Shown here: in pieces, positions 9,541 to 18,695 of the stretch | How the letters are laid out: each line of letters begins with the position of its first letter | Position numbering within the stretch: the first letter of the stretch is position 1 | Assembly: GCF_024105665.1 (NCBI RefSeq) | Contig: NZ_JAAAMK010000010.1 | Location: forward strand, 1-64,000 | DNA: 64,000 nucleotides | Direction: 5' to 3' | Origin: Aliihoeflea aestuarii | GTDB taxonomy: Bacteria > Pseudomonadota > Alphaproteobacteria > Rhizobiales > Rhizobiaceae | Notes under the pieces: model-generated | The model's input: the letters and a program-made list of their open reading frames with translations, nothing else | Told to the model about the DNA's origin: nothing | Databases searched by the model: none | Translations under genes and position numbers: made by a program

Positions 9541-9651
9541 TCAGCGCTTGAGCGAACGCTCGTGCAGGCGCACGGCCGTGTAAGCACCGGCGCCGATCAA
9601 TATCGGCAGGCCAACACCCCAAAGAAGCCAGAAAAGATTAGCGTCATTCAT
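9541..9651 (-). CDS. 36-residue single-pass membrane microprotein
   Basis: The ATG at 9651 has AAAGGG eight bases upstream. The product, MNDANLFWLLWGVGLP followed by ILIGAGAYTAV and a basic tail RLHERSLKR, is one transmembrane helix with a positively charged C-terminus. The open frame extends to 9738, but the extra residues lack a ribosome site. It lies between ribH (81 bases downstream) and another small membrane protein. No known family is recognised, and the function is unknown; the position suggests cotranscription with the rib genes. Confidence 0.5.
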   Translation of the reverse strand: MNDANLFWLLWGVGLPILIGAGAYTAVRLHERSLKR

Positions 9652-9710
9652 TGCTTCAACCCTTTCAGCGTCCTGCGCGCCCATAAATGTAGTGCAATCG
9701 CGAGCACCAG

Positions 9711-9878
9711 CTAACCCAGCACCGACACTGCAGGCCAAATGCGCGAAAAAGCGATGCTTAGATCAACCGATCCGTAAATATAGCCGGCGAGCGGTGTGAT
9801 GATGCCAACCGTCAAGCATGCCGTCGATGCGCGATCGAGGGCATTGGCGAGCAGTTTCGTCCGCTCATTGTCTATCAT
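9711..9878 (-). CDS. 55-residue small membrane protein following ribE
   Basis: The ATG at 9878 begins two bases after the ribE stop codon (9883-9881), a spacing typical of coupled genes. The product starts MIDNERTKLLANALDRAS, then has two short hydrophobic segments (ACLTVGIITPLAGYIYG and LSIAFSRIWPAVSVLG), so it is probably a membrane hairpin or one long helix. I believe similar small proteins occur at this position in other Rhizobiales, but I cannot check. Function unknown. Confidence 0.6.
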   Translation of the reverse strand: MIDNERTKLLANALDRASTACLTVGIITPLAGYIYGSVDLSIAFSRIWPAVSVLG

Positions 9879-9880
9879 GC

Positions 9881-10492
9881 TCACCGGCCAGCCACTTCCA
9901 ACAGCCGCGCCGCGTAGCGCGCCATGGTGTCGACTTCGAGATTGACGCTGTCGCCCACCTGACGCGCTCCCCATGTCGTGACCTGCAACGAGTGATGAAT
10001 GAGCAGGACGTCGAATTCGTCGCCATCGACCGCGTTCACGGTCAACGACGTGCCATCGAGCGCGATGGATCCCTTGGGAGCGATGAATTTCGACAGGGAC
10101 GACGGCGCGCGCAGGCGGAACCGCACCGCTTCGCCTTCATCGATCCGCTCTATGATCTCGGCCATGCCGTCGACGTGGCCCGAGACGATGTGCCCGCCGA
10201 GTTCGTCGCCGACTTTCAAGGCGCGCTCCAGATTGAGACGCGTTCCGGCCTGCCAGCTTCCGGCGGAGGTCAGACGCAAAGCCTCTTCCCAAGCCTCGAC
10301 TTCGAACCAGCGCGTATTGGACGAAGCTTCCGGCAGCGCAACGACGGTGAGGCACACGCCCGAACAGGCCATTGACGCGCCGATGTCGATGGTCGCGGGA
10401 TCGTAGATCGTGCGGATACGCAGCCGAATGCCCTTGTCGCGATCCGCGATGCTCTCGACTTCTCCGATATCGGTTACGATGCCTGTAAACAT
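9881..10492 (-). CDS. ribE: Riboflavin synthase, alpha subunit
   Basis: It dismutates two 6,7-dimethyl-8-ribityllumazine molecules to riboflavin. The 203-residue protein contains two lumazine-binding repeats, starting [12 protein letters not shown] and, about residue 100, GGHIVSGHVDGMAEI. The repeat motif SMACSGVCLTVV is echoed by SIALDGTSLTVNAV. GAGG lies eight bases before the ATG. Its ATG shares one base with the ribD stop (TGATG, 10494-10490), so ribD and ribE are translationally coupled. Confidence 0.95.
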   Translation of the reverse strand: MFTGIVTDIGEVESIADRDKGIRLRIRTIYDPATIDIGASMACSGVCLTVVALPEASSNTRWFEVEAWEEALRLTSAGSWQAGTRLNLERALKVGDELGGHIVSGHVDGMAEIIERIDEGEAVRFRLRAPSSLSKFIAPKGSIALDGTSLTVNAVDGDEFDVLLIHHSLQVTTWGARQVGDSVNLEVDTMARYAARLLEVAGR

Positions 10493-11598
10493 CAGAAATG
10501 CCTCACATATTCATGACAGATGTCGTCGCCGAAACTGTCGCGGCGAACGCGGTTGAAACCTTGCGGCACGGTTTCGACGCTGAGCGGCGAAGCGATGCCG
10601 CCGGAACCGATCACGATCTTGCTCTGAAACAGCACCAGCCGGTCGACCAAACCCTCAGCGAGAAAATGACGGGCCGTCGCCGCGCCGCCTTCGACCAGAA
10701 GCGTCAGAATTCCGCGCGCGGCCAGATCGTCGAGCAACTCCGGCAATGCGATGCGATCGTCATGAACATCGCATGCGATGAACCCGACGCCGGCACGTTC
10801 CAGCGCCTCGCGCCTTTGCCCGTCGGATTCAACGCCGGTCGCAAGCAGAACGGGTGTTTCGCGCGCGCTCGTCACCAATTTTGAAGCCAGCGGCAGCCGC
10901 GCATTTCGGTCGAGCACGATGCGGATCGGCGAGCGCTTCTGGAGACCGGGCAGACGGCAGGTCAATTCCGGATCGTCGGCCTTTGCCGTTCCGATGCCGA
11001 CGAGGATCGCGTCGCTTTCCGCGCGTAAGAGATGAGACTGCCGACGGGAAACAGGGCCGGAAATTGCGACTTGCCCCTCATCCCTTCGACCGATCATGCC
11101 ATCGGCCGAAATCGCCAGTTTCAGAGTCACTTCCGGCCGGTTTCTCGTCGCGCGCGTTAGGTAGCCGCGTAAGAGATCGGCTGCTTCATCGGCCAAAACG
11201 TTGCGCGTGACCTCGATGCCGGCAGCTTCGAGGATCGCATAGCCCCTGCCCGCCACACGCGGATCGGGATCGGCGGCCGCACCGACGACACGCCGTATAC
11301 CTGCGCGCGCCAGCGCCTCGGCGCATGGCGGCGTGCGACCGTGATGCGCGCATGGTTCGAGCGTGACATAGGCCGTGGCGCCGCGCGCAAGCGCTTTCGC
11401 CTCGCCCAGCGCTTCCGCTTCCGCGTGCGGCCGGCCGCCCAGCGCCGTGACGCCGCGACCGACGATGCGCGGCCCTTCTCCATCGTCTCGTACGATCAGG
11501 GTTCCAACGGAGGGATTCGTGCCGGTGAGACCGAGATTGCGACGGGACAGCCGGATTGCGGCTGCCATGAAGCGCCGGTCGATGTCGGCCGAAATCAT
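10492..11598 (-). CDS. ribD: Bifunctional riboflavin deaminase/reductase
   Basis: RibD deaminates diaminohydroxyphosphoribosylaminopyrimidine and then reduces the ribose side chain. In this 368-residue protein the N-terminal deaminase has the zinc site H58-A-E60 and C83/C92 ([16 protein letters not shown]). The C-terminal reductase domain starts about residue 155 ([17 protein letters not shown]) and contains [16 protein letters not shown] and [14 protein letters not shown]. It overlaps nrdR by four bases (ATGA, 11598-11595) and ribE by one, forming a tight nrdR-ribD-ribE unit. Confidence 0.95.
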   Translation of the reverse strand: MISADIDRRFMAAAIRLSRRNLGLTGTNPSVGTLIVRDDGEGPRIVGRGVTALGGRPHAEAEALGEAKALARGATAYVTLEPCAHHGRTPPCAEALARAGIRRVVGAAADPDPRVAGRGYAILEAAGIEVTRNVLADEAADLLRGYLTRATRNRPEVTLKLAISADGMIGRRDEGQVAISGPVSRRQSHLLRAESDAILVGIGTAKADDPELTCRLPGLQKRSPIRIVLDRNARLPLASKLVTSARETPVLLATGVESDGQRREALERAGVGFIACDVHDDRIALPELLDDLAARGILTLLVEGGAATARHFLAEGLVDRLVLFQSKIVIGSGGIASPLSVETVPQGFNRVRRDSFGDDICHEYVRHF

Positions 11599-12065
11599 TC
11601 CCGCTCCGGGTCTTCGTCGCCCTTCAACTCGCCAAGAAGTTCATGAAAGTCACGGGCTTCGCGGAAGTTGCGGTAGACCGACGCGAAGCGGACATAAGCC
11701 ACATCGTCGATGGATTTCAGCGCATCCATGACAAGGCGACCGATCTCGTCCGAATGGACTTCCGTCTCGCCCGAACTTTCAAGCTGGCGCACGATACCGG
11801 TTACCGCCCGCTCGACGCGTTCGGGCTCGACATTGCGCTTGCGCAGCGCGACCTCGACCGATCGCGCAAGCTTGTCACGATCGAAGGGCACCTTGCGGCC
11901 GGACTTTTTCAAGACCACGAGATCGCGCAACTGTACGCGCTCGAAAGTGGTGAAACGTCCGCCACAAACGGGGCAGACGCGCCGGCGGCGGATGGCCTGC
12001 CCGTCTTCGGCAGGCCGTGAATCCTTCACCTGGGTGTCTTCGGACTGGCAATAGGGGCAGCGCAT
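11595..12065 (-). CDS. nrdR: Transcriptional repressor NrdR
   Basis: NrdR is an ATP/dATP-responsive repressor of ribonucleotide reductase genes. The 156-residue protein has a zinc ribbon with C3, C6, C31 and C34 ([10 protein letters not shown] and [15 protein letters not shown]) and an ATP-cone from about residue 49 ([19 protein letters not shown]). AAGG precedes the ATG by six bases. It is 36 bases downstream of glyA and overlaps ribD by four bases. I saw no obvious NrdR box pair upstream. Confidence 0.96.
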   Translation of the reverse strand: MRCPYCQSEDTQVKDSRPAEDGQAIRRRRVCPVCGGRFTTFERVQLRDLVVLKKSGRKVPFDRDKLARSVEVALRKRNVEPERVERAVTGIVRQLESSGETEVHSDEIGRLVMDALKSIDDVAYVRFASVYRNFREARDFHELLGELKGDEDPERE

Positions 12066-12101
12066 GCAAAGCCTTCGCGTTATCGGGTGCTGCCCGTTTC
12101 C

Positions 12102-13415
12102 TTAGCCCATATAAGGGTAGAGCGGAAAGCGATCCGTGAGCGCAACGATCTTCTTCTGCACCGCCTCCTCGACAGCGGCATTGCCCTCGTCCGAATTCAC
12201 AGCCTTGAGGCCGTCGAGTACTTCCGCGATCAGCTTGCCGATCTCGCGGAATTCGGCGACGCCGAAACCGCGCGTGGTGCCGGCCGGCGTGCCGAGGCGA
12301 ATACCGGATGTGACGAACGGCTTTTCGGGATCGAAGGGAATGCCGTTCTTGTTGCAGGTGATGTTCGCACGACCAAGGGCCGCCTCGGCGCGCTTGCCGG
12401 TGGCGTTCTTGGGGCGAAGATCGACCAGCATCAGATGGTTGTCCGTGCCGCCCGAAACTATGTCGAGACCCGTTTCCTTCAGGCTTTCGGCGAGCGCCTT
12501 GGCATTTGCCACGACATCGGCGGCGTAGGATTTAAATTCTGGCTGCAGCGCCTCGCCGAACGCGACGGCCTTGGCGGCGATGACGTGCATCAGCGGGCCG
12601 CCCTGAAGACCGGGGAAGACGGCCGAATTCATCTTCTTGGCGATCGCCTCGTCATTCGACAGGATCATGCCGCCGCGCGGTCCGCGCAGTGACTTGTGCG
12701 TTGTGGTCGTGACCACATGGGCGTGCGGGATCGGCGAGGGATGAACACCGCCCGCGACGAGACCGGCGATATGCGCCATGTCGACCATCAGATAAGCACC
12801 GACCGCATCGGCGATTTCGCGGAAACGCTTCCAGTCCCAGATCCGCGAATAGGCGGTGCCGCCGGCAAGAATCAGCTTCGGCTTCGTCTCGTGGGCAAGG
12901 CGCTCGACCTCCTCCATGTCGAGCAGGTTGTCGTCCTTGCGCACGCCGTAGGAGACGACGTTGAACCACTTGCCCGACATGTTGACCGGCGAGCCGTGCG
13001 TGAGGTGACCGCCCGAATTCAAGTCCAGACCCATGAAGGTGTCGCCCGGCTGGAGCAGCGCGAGGAAGACAGCTTGATTCATCTGCGAGCCGGAGTTCGG
13101 CTGGACGTTCGCGAAGTTGCAACCGAAGAGCTTTTTGGCGCGCTCGATCGCCAGTTCCTCGGCGATATCGACGAACTGGCAGCCGCCGTAATAGCGCTTG
13201 CCCGGATATCCTTCGGCATATTTGTTGGTCATGATCGAACCCTGCGCTTCCAGAACGGCGCGGGAAACGATGTTTTCCGATGCGATCAACTCGATCTCAT
13301 GGCGCTGGCGACCCAGTTCCTTCTCGATGGCATCGAAGATGTCAGGATCGCGCTCGGCGAGCGTTTGCGTGAAGAAGCCGTTTGCATGAACGGAAGCAGC
13401 GGTCGCGGTGGCCAT
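12102..13415 (-). CDS. glyA: Serine hydroxymethyltransferase
   Basis: GlyA interconverts serine and glycine using tetrahydrofolate and PLP, feeding one-carbon metabolism. The 437-residue protein has the PLP lysine K241 in [16 protein letters not shown], the N-terminal [20 protein letters not shown] and [18 protein letters not shown] lies about ten bases upstream of the ATG. It heads the minus-strand glyA-nrdR-ribD-ribE-ribH-nusB series, and its promoter should lie in the roughly 120 bases between it and the terminator at 13539-13560. Confidence 0.97.
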   Translation of the reverse strand: MATATAASVHANGFFTQTLAERDPDIFDAIEKELGRQRHEIELIASENIVSRAVLEAQGSIMTNKYAEGYPGKRYYGGCQFVDIAEELAIERAKKLFGCNFANVQPNSGSQMNQAVFLALLQPGDTFMGLDLNSGGHLTHGSPVNMSGKWFNVVSYGVRKDDNLLDMEEVERLAHETKPKLILAGGTAYSRIWDWKRFREIADAVGAYLMVDMAHIAGLVAGGVHPSPIPHAHVVTTTTHKSLRGPRGGMILSNDEAIAKKMNSAVFPGLQGGPLMHVIAAKAVAFGEALQPEFKSYAADVVANAKALAESLKETGLDIVSGGTDNHLMLVDLRPKNATGKRAEAALGRANITCNKNGIPFDPEKPFVTSGIRLGTPAGTTRGFGVAEFREIGKLIAEVLDGLKAVNSDEGNAAVEEAVQKKIVALTDRFPLYPYMG

Positions 13416-13538
13416 GTCAGATCAACCCTTCTGGCGCTGGTATCGAAGATGAAGCGGCGCGATTATCACACTATCGCGACGGCTTCCACGGCTTGCGCGC
13501 GCATTTTCATATCGCAGCCGCGACCGGGCGAAACGAAA

Positions 13539-13560
13539 ACGGCCGCCCGAGGACGGCCGT
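13539..13560 (-). terminator. Rho-independent terminator of the L,D-transpeptidase gene
   Basis: ACGGCCG and CGGCCGT arms enclose a short GC loop and, on the minus strand, are followed by TTTTCGTTT. It lies about 24 bases after the stop of the transpeptidase gene. Confidence 0.75.
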
Positions 13561-13583
13561 GCAAAGCTTCGACGAAGGCGCGA

Positions 13584-14834
13584 TCAGGTCGCGGACGAAA
13601 TCTGCAATTCGGACGAGCCGTCCAGCGCGTAGATATCGTCGCGGAACTGCACGACGCCGTCGCTGTTCGACCAGGCCGACACATAGCTGAAATGCACCTG
13701 CACCGGATTGGTGACGGCAACGGCCACATCGGCGTCGTTGATGATCGTCTGTTCGAAGCGGCTGCGATCCCAGCCCGGCGTCTCGCGCAAAATCCAGGTG
13801 ACGAGGTCGCGCACGTTCTGGACGCGCACGCAGCCCGACGAGTGGAAGCGCTCCTGATCGGCGAAGAGGCTCTGCTGCGGCGTGTCGTGCATGTAGACAG
13901 CGTGCGTATTGTGGAAGTCGATCTTCACCGACGCCATCGCGTTGATGCGGCCCGGATCCTGACGGAAACGAAGCCGGGCGGCCTCTTCCGTCTGCCAGTT
14001 GATCGTGAGCGGATCGACTTCCTGCCCATTGGGGCCGAGAATACGGATGCCGTTTTCTTCCAGATAGTTCGGGTTGCTGCGCACCAGCGGAATGATGTCG
14101 CGGCGCACGATCGATTCGGGCGCGTTCCAGTAGGGATTGACGATGATCTGGTGAATGTTGGACTTCAAAATAGGCGTCTGGCGGTCGATCTTGCCGACGA
14201 CGGCAACATGCCGCGAGACGACACGGCCACCCTCGACCGCCTCGATCGCAGCCGCCGGAATATTGACCATCACGTAGCGGTTGGCCGTCGAGCCGACCGT
14301 TTCGCCCAGCCGGTCGAGATTGCGCTGAAGCTGACCGAGGCGAACGTCAGCCGAGGCGTTCAGCGAGCGGTAAGTATACGGGCCTGTCACACCGTCGGCC
14401 GGAATGCCGTGACGTGTCTGGAAGCGCTTGAGTGCCGCGTCAACATAGGTGTCGAAGGAGGGCGAGATGCCTGCCTGCTCCGACAGGTCGCCGGAGATCA
14501 TCAGGCGGCGACGCATGATTTCGACGTCGGGATGGACGACGCCAAGCTGGAGCTTGTTCTGGTCGGGAACCATTGGCCAACCGCCATTTGCGGCGATATT
14601 CTGATATTGGCCGATTGCATCTTGCACATGAACCAGCGTGTCGGAGCTGAAGATCGGCCGGGTCGTGGCGACCTGCCCACCTGACGAGCCCTGTGCGTCG
14701 AACTGATCGTCCCACCCGCGCCGGCTCGCGCCGATGATCGAGTCGATACCGTTCTGCGCGTGTGCGCTTTGCGAGAGGGCGGCGGCGGCAAGCGCGCCCG
14801 CACCTGTAAGGAAAGTTCTGCGGCTGGTTTTCAT
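13584..14834 (-). CDS. Periplasmic L,D-transpeptidase (YkuD) with peptidoglycan-binding domain
   Basis: It forms 3-3 cross-links or attaches proteins to peptidoglycan. From MKTSRRTFLTGAG (416 residues) there is a Tat-type signal (SRRTFLTG, then a hydrophobic stretch ending SAHAQ). A peptidoglycan-binding helix bundle lies around 120-165 (ALKRFQTRHGIPADGVTGP). The YkuD domain lies around 180-345 with the catalytic motif HSSGCVRV (His331, Cys335). An in-frame ATG eight codons earlier (14858) is possible, but GGGAA favours the chosen start. It lies downstream of the LdtR regulator, matching the ldtR/ldtP pair of Liberibacter and Sinorhizobium. Confidence 0.9.
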   Translation of the reverse strand: MKTSRRTFLTGAGALAAAALSQSAHAQNGIDSIIGASRRGWDDQFDAQGSSGGQVATTRPIFSSDTLVHVQDAIGQYQNIAANGGWPMVPDQNKLQLGVVHPDVEIMRRRLMISGDLSEQAGISPSFDTYVDAALKRFQTRHGIPADGVTGPYTYRSLNASADVRLGQLQRNLDRLGETVGSTANRYVMVNIPAAAIEAVEGGRVVSRHVAVVGKIDRQTPILKSNIHQIIVNPYWNAPESIVRRDIIPLVRSNPNYLEENGIRILGPNGQEVDPLTINWQTEEAARLRFRQDPGRINAMASVKIDFHNTHAVYMHDTPQQSLFADQERFHSSGCVRVQNVRDLVTWILRETPGWDRSRFEQTIINDADVAVAVTNPVQVHFSYVSAWSNSDGVVQFRDDIYALDGSSELQISSAT

Positions 14835-15076
14835 CGTGGTTCCCGACGCTTCAGACATGACGGCGAATGGATACGCGGCACAAGCGGCAAGACTAGACGG
14901 TTAACCTTAACGAAACGCGACCATCCAGCCTGCGGCGCAAGAGCAATCCGCATGCTTCCCGATGTCGCGGCAATATGGCGTCATCGTGACCACATTTCAC
15001 ACCGGCGAGCAGTGTTGCCCGAAGGCGACACCGGCGTATCGCTACGCCGGCGCGGGCACGACATCCGCATGAAGCC

Positions 15077-15592
15077 TTACATGCGGTAGGCGATCGTGTC
15101 GTTCCAGAAGCGGTCGAGGCGCTGGAGAGCCTTGTTCATCTGCTGGAACTCGTCCTCGCCGATGCCGCCGACCTTCTCGATCGAACCGATGTGACGGTCA
15201 TAAAGCGCGCCGACCAGATCGGCGATCTCGCGGCCCTTCGGCGTCAGGCTGACACGAACCGAACGACGGTCGATGCGCGAACGCTGGTGGTGGATGAAGT
15301 CGAGATCGACGAGCTTCTTCAGATTGTAGGAGACGTTCGAGCCGAGATAGTAACCGCGCGAGCGCAGTTCGCCGGCCGTCAGTTCGGAAGAGCCGATATT
15401 GAAGAGCAGCAGCGCCTGGATGGCGTTGATGTCGCTGCGGCCGTTGCGGTCGAACTCATCCTTGATAACGTCAAGAAGACGGCGGTGCAGGCGCTCGACC
15501 AGTTGAAGAGATTCAAGATAAAGCGAACGGATGCTGTCGTTGCCTTCGAGATTTGTCTGGGCGTTCTTCGACGCCGTACGCGAATTGATCAT
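15077..15592 (-). CDS. ldtR: MarR family regulator LdtR
   Basis: This 171-residue winged-helix regulator has AIQALLLFNIGSSELTAGEL, the recognition-helix region RGYYLGSNVSYNLKKLV and the wing DRRSVRVSLTPKGREIADLV. The whole sequence resembles LdtR of Rhizobiales, which activates the neighbouring L,D-transpeptidase gene and affects osmotic tolerance; small aromatic ligands such as phloretin bind the Liberibacter protein. It lies 242 bases upstream of the transpeptidase start, in the same direction, leaving room for a separate regulated promoter. Confidence 0.9.
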   Translation of the reverse strand: MINSRTASKNAQTNLEGNDSIRSLYLESLQLVERLHRRLLDVIKDEFDRNGRSDINAIQALLLFNIGSSELTAGELRSRGYYLGSNVSYNLKKLVDLDFIHHQRSRIDRRSVRVSLTPKGREIADLVGALYDRHIGSIEKVGGIGEDEFQQMNKALQRLDRFWNDTIAYRM

Positions 15593-15751
15593 TGTCGTGC
15601 CTCTCGTTAAACGCCGGTGATTTTGTTTTTGATCTCACCTTGGTCACGACCCTACGCAATGCATCTAAAATTCGACTTAAAACACAGGCTTAACATGTGC
15701 TTACCTGGAACTCGCGCATTTCAGGGTTAAGCAGATGACAAACCGGAAGGT

Positions 15752-16219
15752 TCATTTTTCCTCTCTGCGGCGGCGCACCGCGCGTTGCAGCCGGAAGCCT
15801 ATATAGATGATTGCCGTCAGCGCATGGACGATCAGCACGAGATCGCGGCTGCCGAACATCTGGGGGAAGCCGGCATACATGACCGTTTCAGCGACTGCGC
15901 AAACGAACCAGATCACCGGCCCCCACGAAGCCAGCATCCACAGCCCGCTCGCGGCGAACGGATAAAGAACGGCAAGGCACACAGCCGCGATCTGCCAATG
16001 GACCGGCATCAGGTCGAACCGCCAGGTCAGCCCGTCGTAAAATCCGACCAGGCGCACCCAGTAGAGGAGCCCCAGCCCGGCGCACAAAGCGGCGACCGAT
16101 CGCAGGAACATCTCGAAGAACACGTCGGACGAGGAAATGCCCGATGCGGCGGAATAAAGCGGACGGATCAAATCTGGGTTCCGGGGGCTGCGAATGAATG
16201 GCTTCGAATAGGCGCGCAT
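15752..16219 (-). CDS. Four-helix membrane protein, DUF6163-like
   Basis: The 155-residue product from MRAYSKPFIR has a cytoplasmic-looking start and four hydrophobic helices (around VAALCAGLGLLYWVRLVGF, IAAVCLAVLYPFAASGLWML, PVIWFVCAVAETVMYAGF and LIVHALTAIIYIGF). It ends in a basic tail RRRREEK. It resembles the rhizobial DUF6163 family found next to ldtR and hemB; the family name is from memory. An in-frame ATG at 16249 would extend it by ten residues but leaves almost no room for the divergent hemB promoter. Function unknown. Confidence 0.65.
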   Translation of the reverse strand: MRAYSKPFIRSPRNPDLIRPLYSAASGISSSDVFFEMFLRSVAALCAGLGLLYWVRLVGFYDGLTWRFDLMPVHWQIAAVCLAVLYPFAASGLWMLASWGPVIWFVCAVAETVMYAGFPQMFGSRDLVLIVHALTAIIYIGFRLQRAVRRRREEK

Positions 16220-16272
16220 ATTGGACCGAACCACATGCTCATGATACATCCGCGCTATCTGGAGACGACATT

Positions 16273-17304
16273 ATGAACAAGATGACCCGCCCCGCAACCA
16301 GTGGCCCGCGCACAGTGGACGAAATCACCGGCGGGCGCAGGCTGCGCCGCACGCGCAAGGCGGACTGGTTGCGGCGCATGGTTCAGGAAACGCGGCTGAC
16401 GGTCGACGACCTGATCTGGCCGATCTTCGTCATCGACGGCGAGAACCGGCGCGATCCCCTGCCCTCGATGCCGCATGTCGAGCGGTTCTCGATAGACGTC
16501 GCAGTCAGCGAGGCCAGGCGCGCCGCAAGGCTCGGCATCCCCGCACTGGCGATCTTTCCCAATATCGAGATCGGGCTGCGCGACCAGACCGGATCGCACA
16601 TTCTCGACGCGGACAATCTGATCAACCGCGCCACGCGCGCGATCAAGGAAGCGGTGCCCGAAATCGGCATCATCACCGATGCCGCGCTCGATCCCTTCAC
16701 CAGCCATGGCCATGACGGCATCCTGCGCGAGGGCGTCATCGTCAATGACGAGACGGTGGCGCAGGTAGCCGCAGCCGCCGTTCTCCAAGCGGCGGCCGGC
16801 GCCGACATCGTCGCGCCCTCGGACATGATGGACGGGCGCATCGGCGCGGTGCGAGACGCGCTCGACGCGGCCGGCTTCCAGGATGTGGCGATCATGAGCT
16901 ATGCGGCGAAATTTGCCTCGGCCTTTTACGGCCCGTATCGCGAGGCGATCGGCACCAGCGGGCTCCTGAAAGGCGACAAGAAGACCTATTATCTCGATGC
17001 GGCCAATGCGTCGGAAGCGTTGCGCGAAGCCGAACAGGACGTGATCGAAGGCGCCGACATGCTGATGGTGAAACCCGGCCTGCCCTATCTCGACGTCATC
17101 CGGCAGATGAAGGACGAATTCGACCTGCCGACATTCGCCTATCAGGTGTCGGGCGAATACGCGATGATCGAGGCAGCCGCCGCCAATGGCTGGATCGACG
17201 GCGAGCGGGCGATGCTGGAGAGTCTGCTCTGCTTCAAGCGGGCCGGCTGCGACGGCATCCTCACCTATTTCGCGCCGCGCGTGGCCGAGTTGCTGAAAGG
17301 GTGA
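16273..17304 (+). CDS. hemB: Delta-aminolevulinic acid dehydratase (porphobilinogen synthase)
   Basis: HemB condenses two 5-aminolevulinate molecules to porphobilinogen in heme synthesis. The 343-residue protein has the two active-site lysines K213 (SYAAKFASAFYG) and K267 (MLMVKPGLPYLD). At the metal-binding stretch it reads ITDAALDPFTSHGHDG. The three zinc cysteines of E. coli-type enzymes are absent and an Asp is present, as in the Mg-dependent Bradyrhizobium enzyme. GGAGA at 16261 supports ATG 16273. The RDD gene follows 70 bases later. Confidence 0.97.
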   Translation: MNKMTRPATSGPRTVDEITGGRRLRRTRKADWLRRMVQETRLTVDDLIWPIFVIDGENRRDPLPSMPHVERFSIDVAVSEARRAARLGIPALAIFPNIEIGLRDQTGSHILDADNLINRATRAIKEAVPEIGIITDAALDPFTSHGHDGILREGVIVNDETVAQVAAAAVLQAAAGADIVAPSDMMDGRIGAVRDALDAAGFQDVAIMSYAAKFASAFYGPYREAIGTSGLLKGDKKTYYLDAANASEALREAEQDVIEGADMLMVKPGLPYLDVIRQMKDEFDLPTFAYQVSGEYAMIEAAAANGWIDGERAMLESLLCFKRAGCDGILTYFAPRVAELLKG

Positions 17305-17374
17305 GCGGTTCCCGCAACTTGCAGGAAGGCCATCCGTTTCCCATCTATCGGCCAAGGCAACGAAGGACTGACGG

Positions 17375-17854
17375 ATGACTTCATCGAGCGACCATATCCA
17401 CACGGGCGAAATCCTGAGCGACCGCCTCGACGATGCGCGCGTCTATGAAGGCGTTCGCACGCGCCGCGTCCTTGCATTCTGCATCGATTATCTGATCGTC
17501 GGCCTCCTGATGATCCCGTTCGCGATCGTCATCGCCATTCTCGGCGTGCTGACGCTGGGTCTCGGCTGGGTGCTGTTCGGTGTCCTGTTTCCAGTCGTCG
17601 CGCTTTTCTACATCTGGTACACGCTCGGCAGCCCGAGCCAGGCGACGGTCGGCATGCGCATGATGAATATTCGCCTCGAACGGCTGGACGGCGGGCGCGT
17701 CGAAGGCGCGCTGGCAGTTCTGCACTCCGTCCTGTTCTGGGCCGGCAATGCGCTGTTGACGCCATTCATCCTGCTGGCCACGCTTTTCCTCGATCGCAAA
17801 CGCGCCGTTCACGACCTTCTTCTAGGCACCGTCGTTGCGCGCACCGATCGTTGA
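17375..17854 (+). CDS. RDD family membrane protein
   Basis: This 159-residue inner-membrane protein has the RDD pattern. Helix 1 contains RRVLAFCIDYLIVGLL (Arg and Asp conserved), a second long helix follows (VLTLGLGWVLFGVLFPVVALFY), then the GSPSQATVGMRMMNIRLERLDGG segment and a third helix near 118-138. It ends in RKRAVHDLLLGTVVAR, the last conserved Asp. RDD proteins have been linked to transport of small polar compounds or Na+/H+ exchange in a few bacteria; function here is not assigned. It follows hemB in the same direction. Confidence 0.88.
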   Translation: MTSSSDHIHTGEILSDRLDDARVYEGVRTRRVLAFCIDYLIVGLLMIPFAIVIAILGVLTLGLGWVLFGVLFPVVALFYIWYTLGSPSQATVGMRMMNIRLERLDGGRVEGALAVLHSVLFWAGNALLTPFILLATLFLDRKRAVHDLLLGTVVARTDR

Positions 17855-17941
17855 TCGGATTTCTTTTCGCGACCGCTTGCCAAGTCGCGCGAGTGGAGAT
17901 TTCATAGCTCCAACGCGGCAGACATTCCGACTCGACCGTCC

Positions 17942-18688
17942 ATGACGCACCAGCCCAAGCAGTCGCCCCAGTTTTTCCTGACCGCCCCTTCGCCATGCCC
18001 CTATATCGAAGGCGAATTCGAGCGGAAGGTGTTCACGCATCTCGTCGGCGACAAAGCGCCGGCGCTGAACGATCTTCTGACGCAAGGCGGCTTCCGCCGC
18101 TCCCAGAACATCGCCTATCGCCCGGCCTGCGAGACGTGCCGGGCCTGCGTGTCGGTTCGCATCCTCGCCGGCGAATTCCAACCGACGCGCAACATGAAGC
18201 GGGTGCTTTCCCGCAATGCGGACCTGATCGGCACCGAACACAAGGCTGAACCGTCGAGCGAGCAATATTCGCTTTTCCGTCGCTATCTCGACGCAAGGCA
18301 CAAGCGCGGCGGCATGTCGGACATGACCGTGCTCGACTATGCGATGATGGTTGAAGACACTCATGTCGAGACCCGCGTCATCGAATACAGGAAGCGCGGG
18401 CCGGACAGTTTCATCACCGGCCAAGGTCAGGGCGAACTAATCGCGGTCGCACTTTCCGACCGCATGGCCGACGGGTTGTCGATGGTCTATTCCTTCTTCC
18501 GGCCCGACATGGAGGACCGCTCGCTCGGAACCTTCATGATCCTCGATCACATCGCCCGCACAAAGGCGTTCGGCCTGCCGCATCTTTATCTCGGCTACTG
18601 GGTCAACGGCTCGCGCAAGATGGGATACAAGGTGCGCTTCAAGCCGCAGGAGCATCTCGGCCCGCAAGGCTGGGACCGGGTGGAGTAA
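17942..18688 (+). CDS. bpt: Aspartate/glutamate leucyltransferase (N-degron pathway)
   Basis: Bpt transfers leucine from Leu-tRNA to proteins with N-terminal Asp or Glu, marking them for ClpS/ClpAP. The 248-residue protein matches the ATE/Bpt family. The N-terminal cysteine-rich part reads PCPYIEG and [15 protein letters not shown] (iron-sulfur or haem-binding cysteines in homologues). The C-terminal GNAT-like part has [28 protein letters not shown] and [16 protein letters not shown]. It sits 87 bases after the RDD gene and is convergent with the HerA-like ATPase at 18696. Confidence 0.93.
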   Translation: MTHQPKQSPQFFLTAPSPCPYIEGEFERKVFTHLVGDKAPALNDLLTQGGFRRSQNIAYRPACETCRACVSVRILAGEFQPTRNMKRVLSRNADLIGTEHKAEPSSEQYSLFRRYLDARHKRGGMSDMTVLDYAMMVEDTHVETRVIEYRKRGPDSFITGQGQGELIAVALSDRMADGLSMVYSFFRPDMEDRSLGTFMILDHIARTKAFGLPHLYLGYWVNGSRKMGYKVRFKPQEHLGPQGWDRVE

Positions 18689-18695
18689 GCTTTCG

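Noticed and set aside
12696-14684. A 662-codon plus-strand frame across glyA and the L,D-transpeptidase
   Set aside because: It spans two real minus-strand genes and the terminator between them, so it cannot be a natural gene.
15031-15050. Hairpin CCGGCGTA/TACGCCGG after ldtR
   Set aside because: A stable stem but no T-run on the minus strand, so I could not call it a terminator.
15655-15700. CtrA box upstream of ldtR
   Set aside because: TTAA pairs are present but the spacing is nine bases, not the seven required by the consensus.
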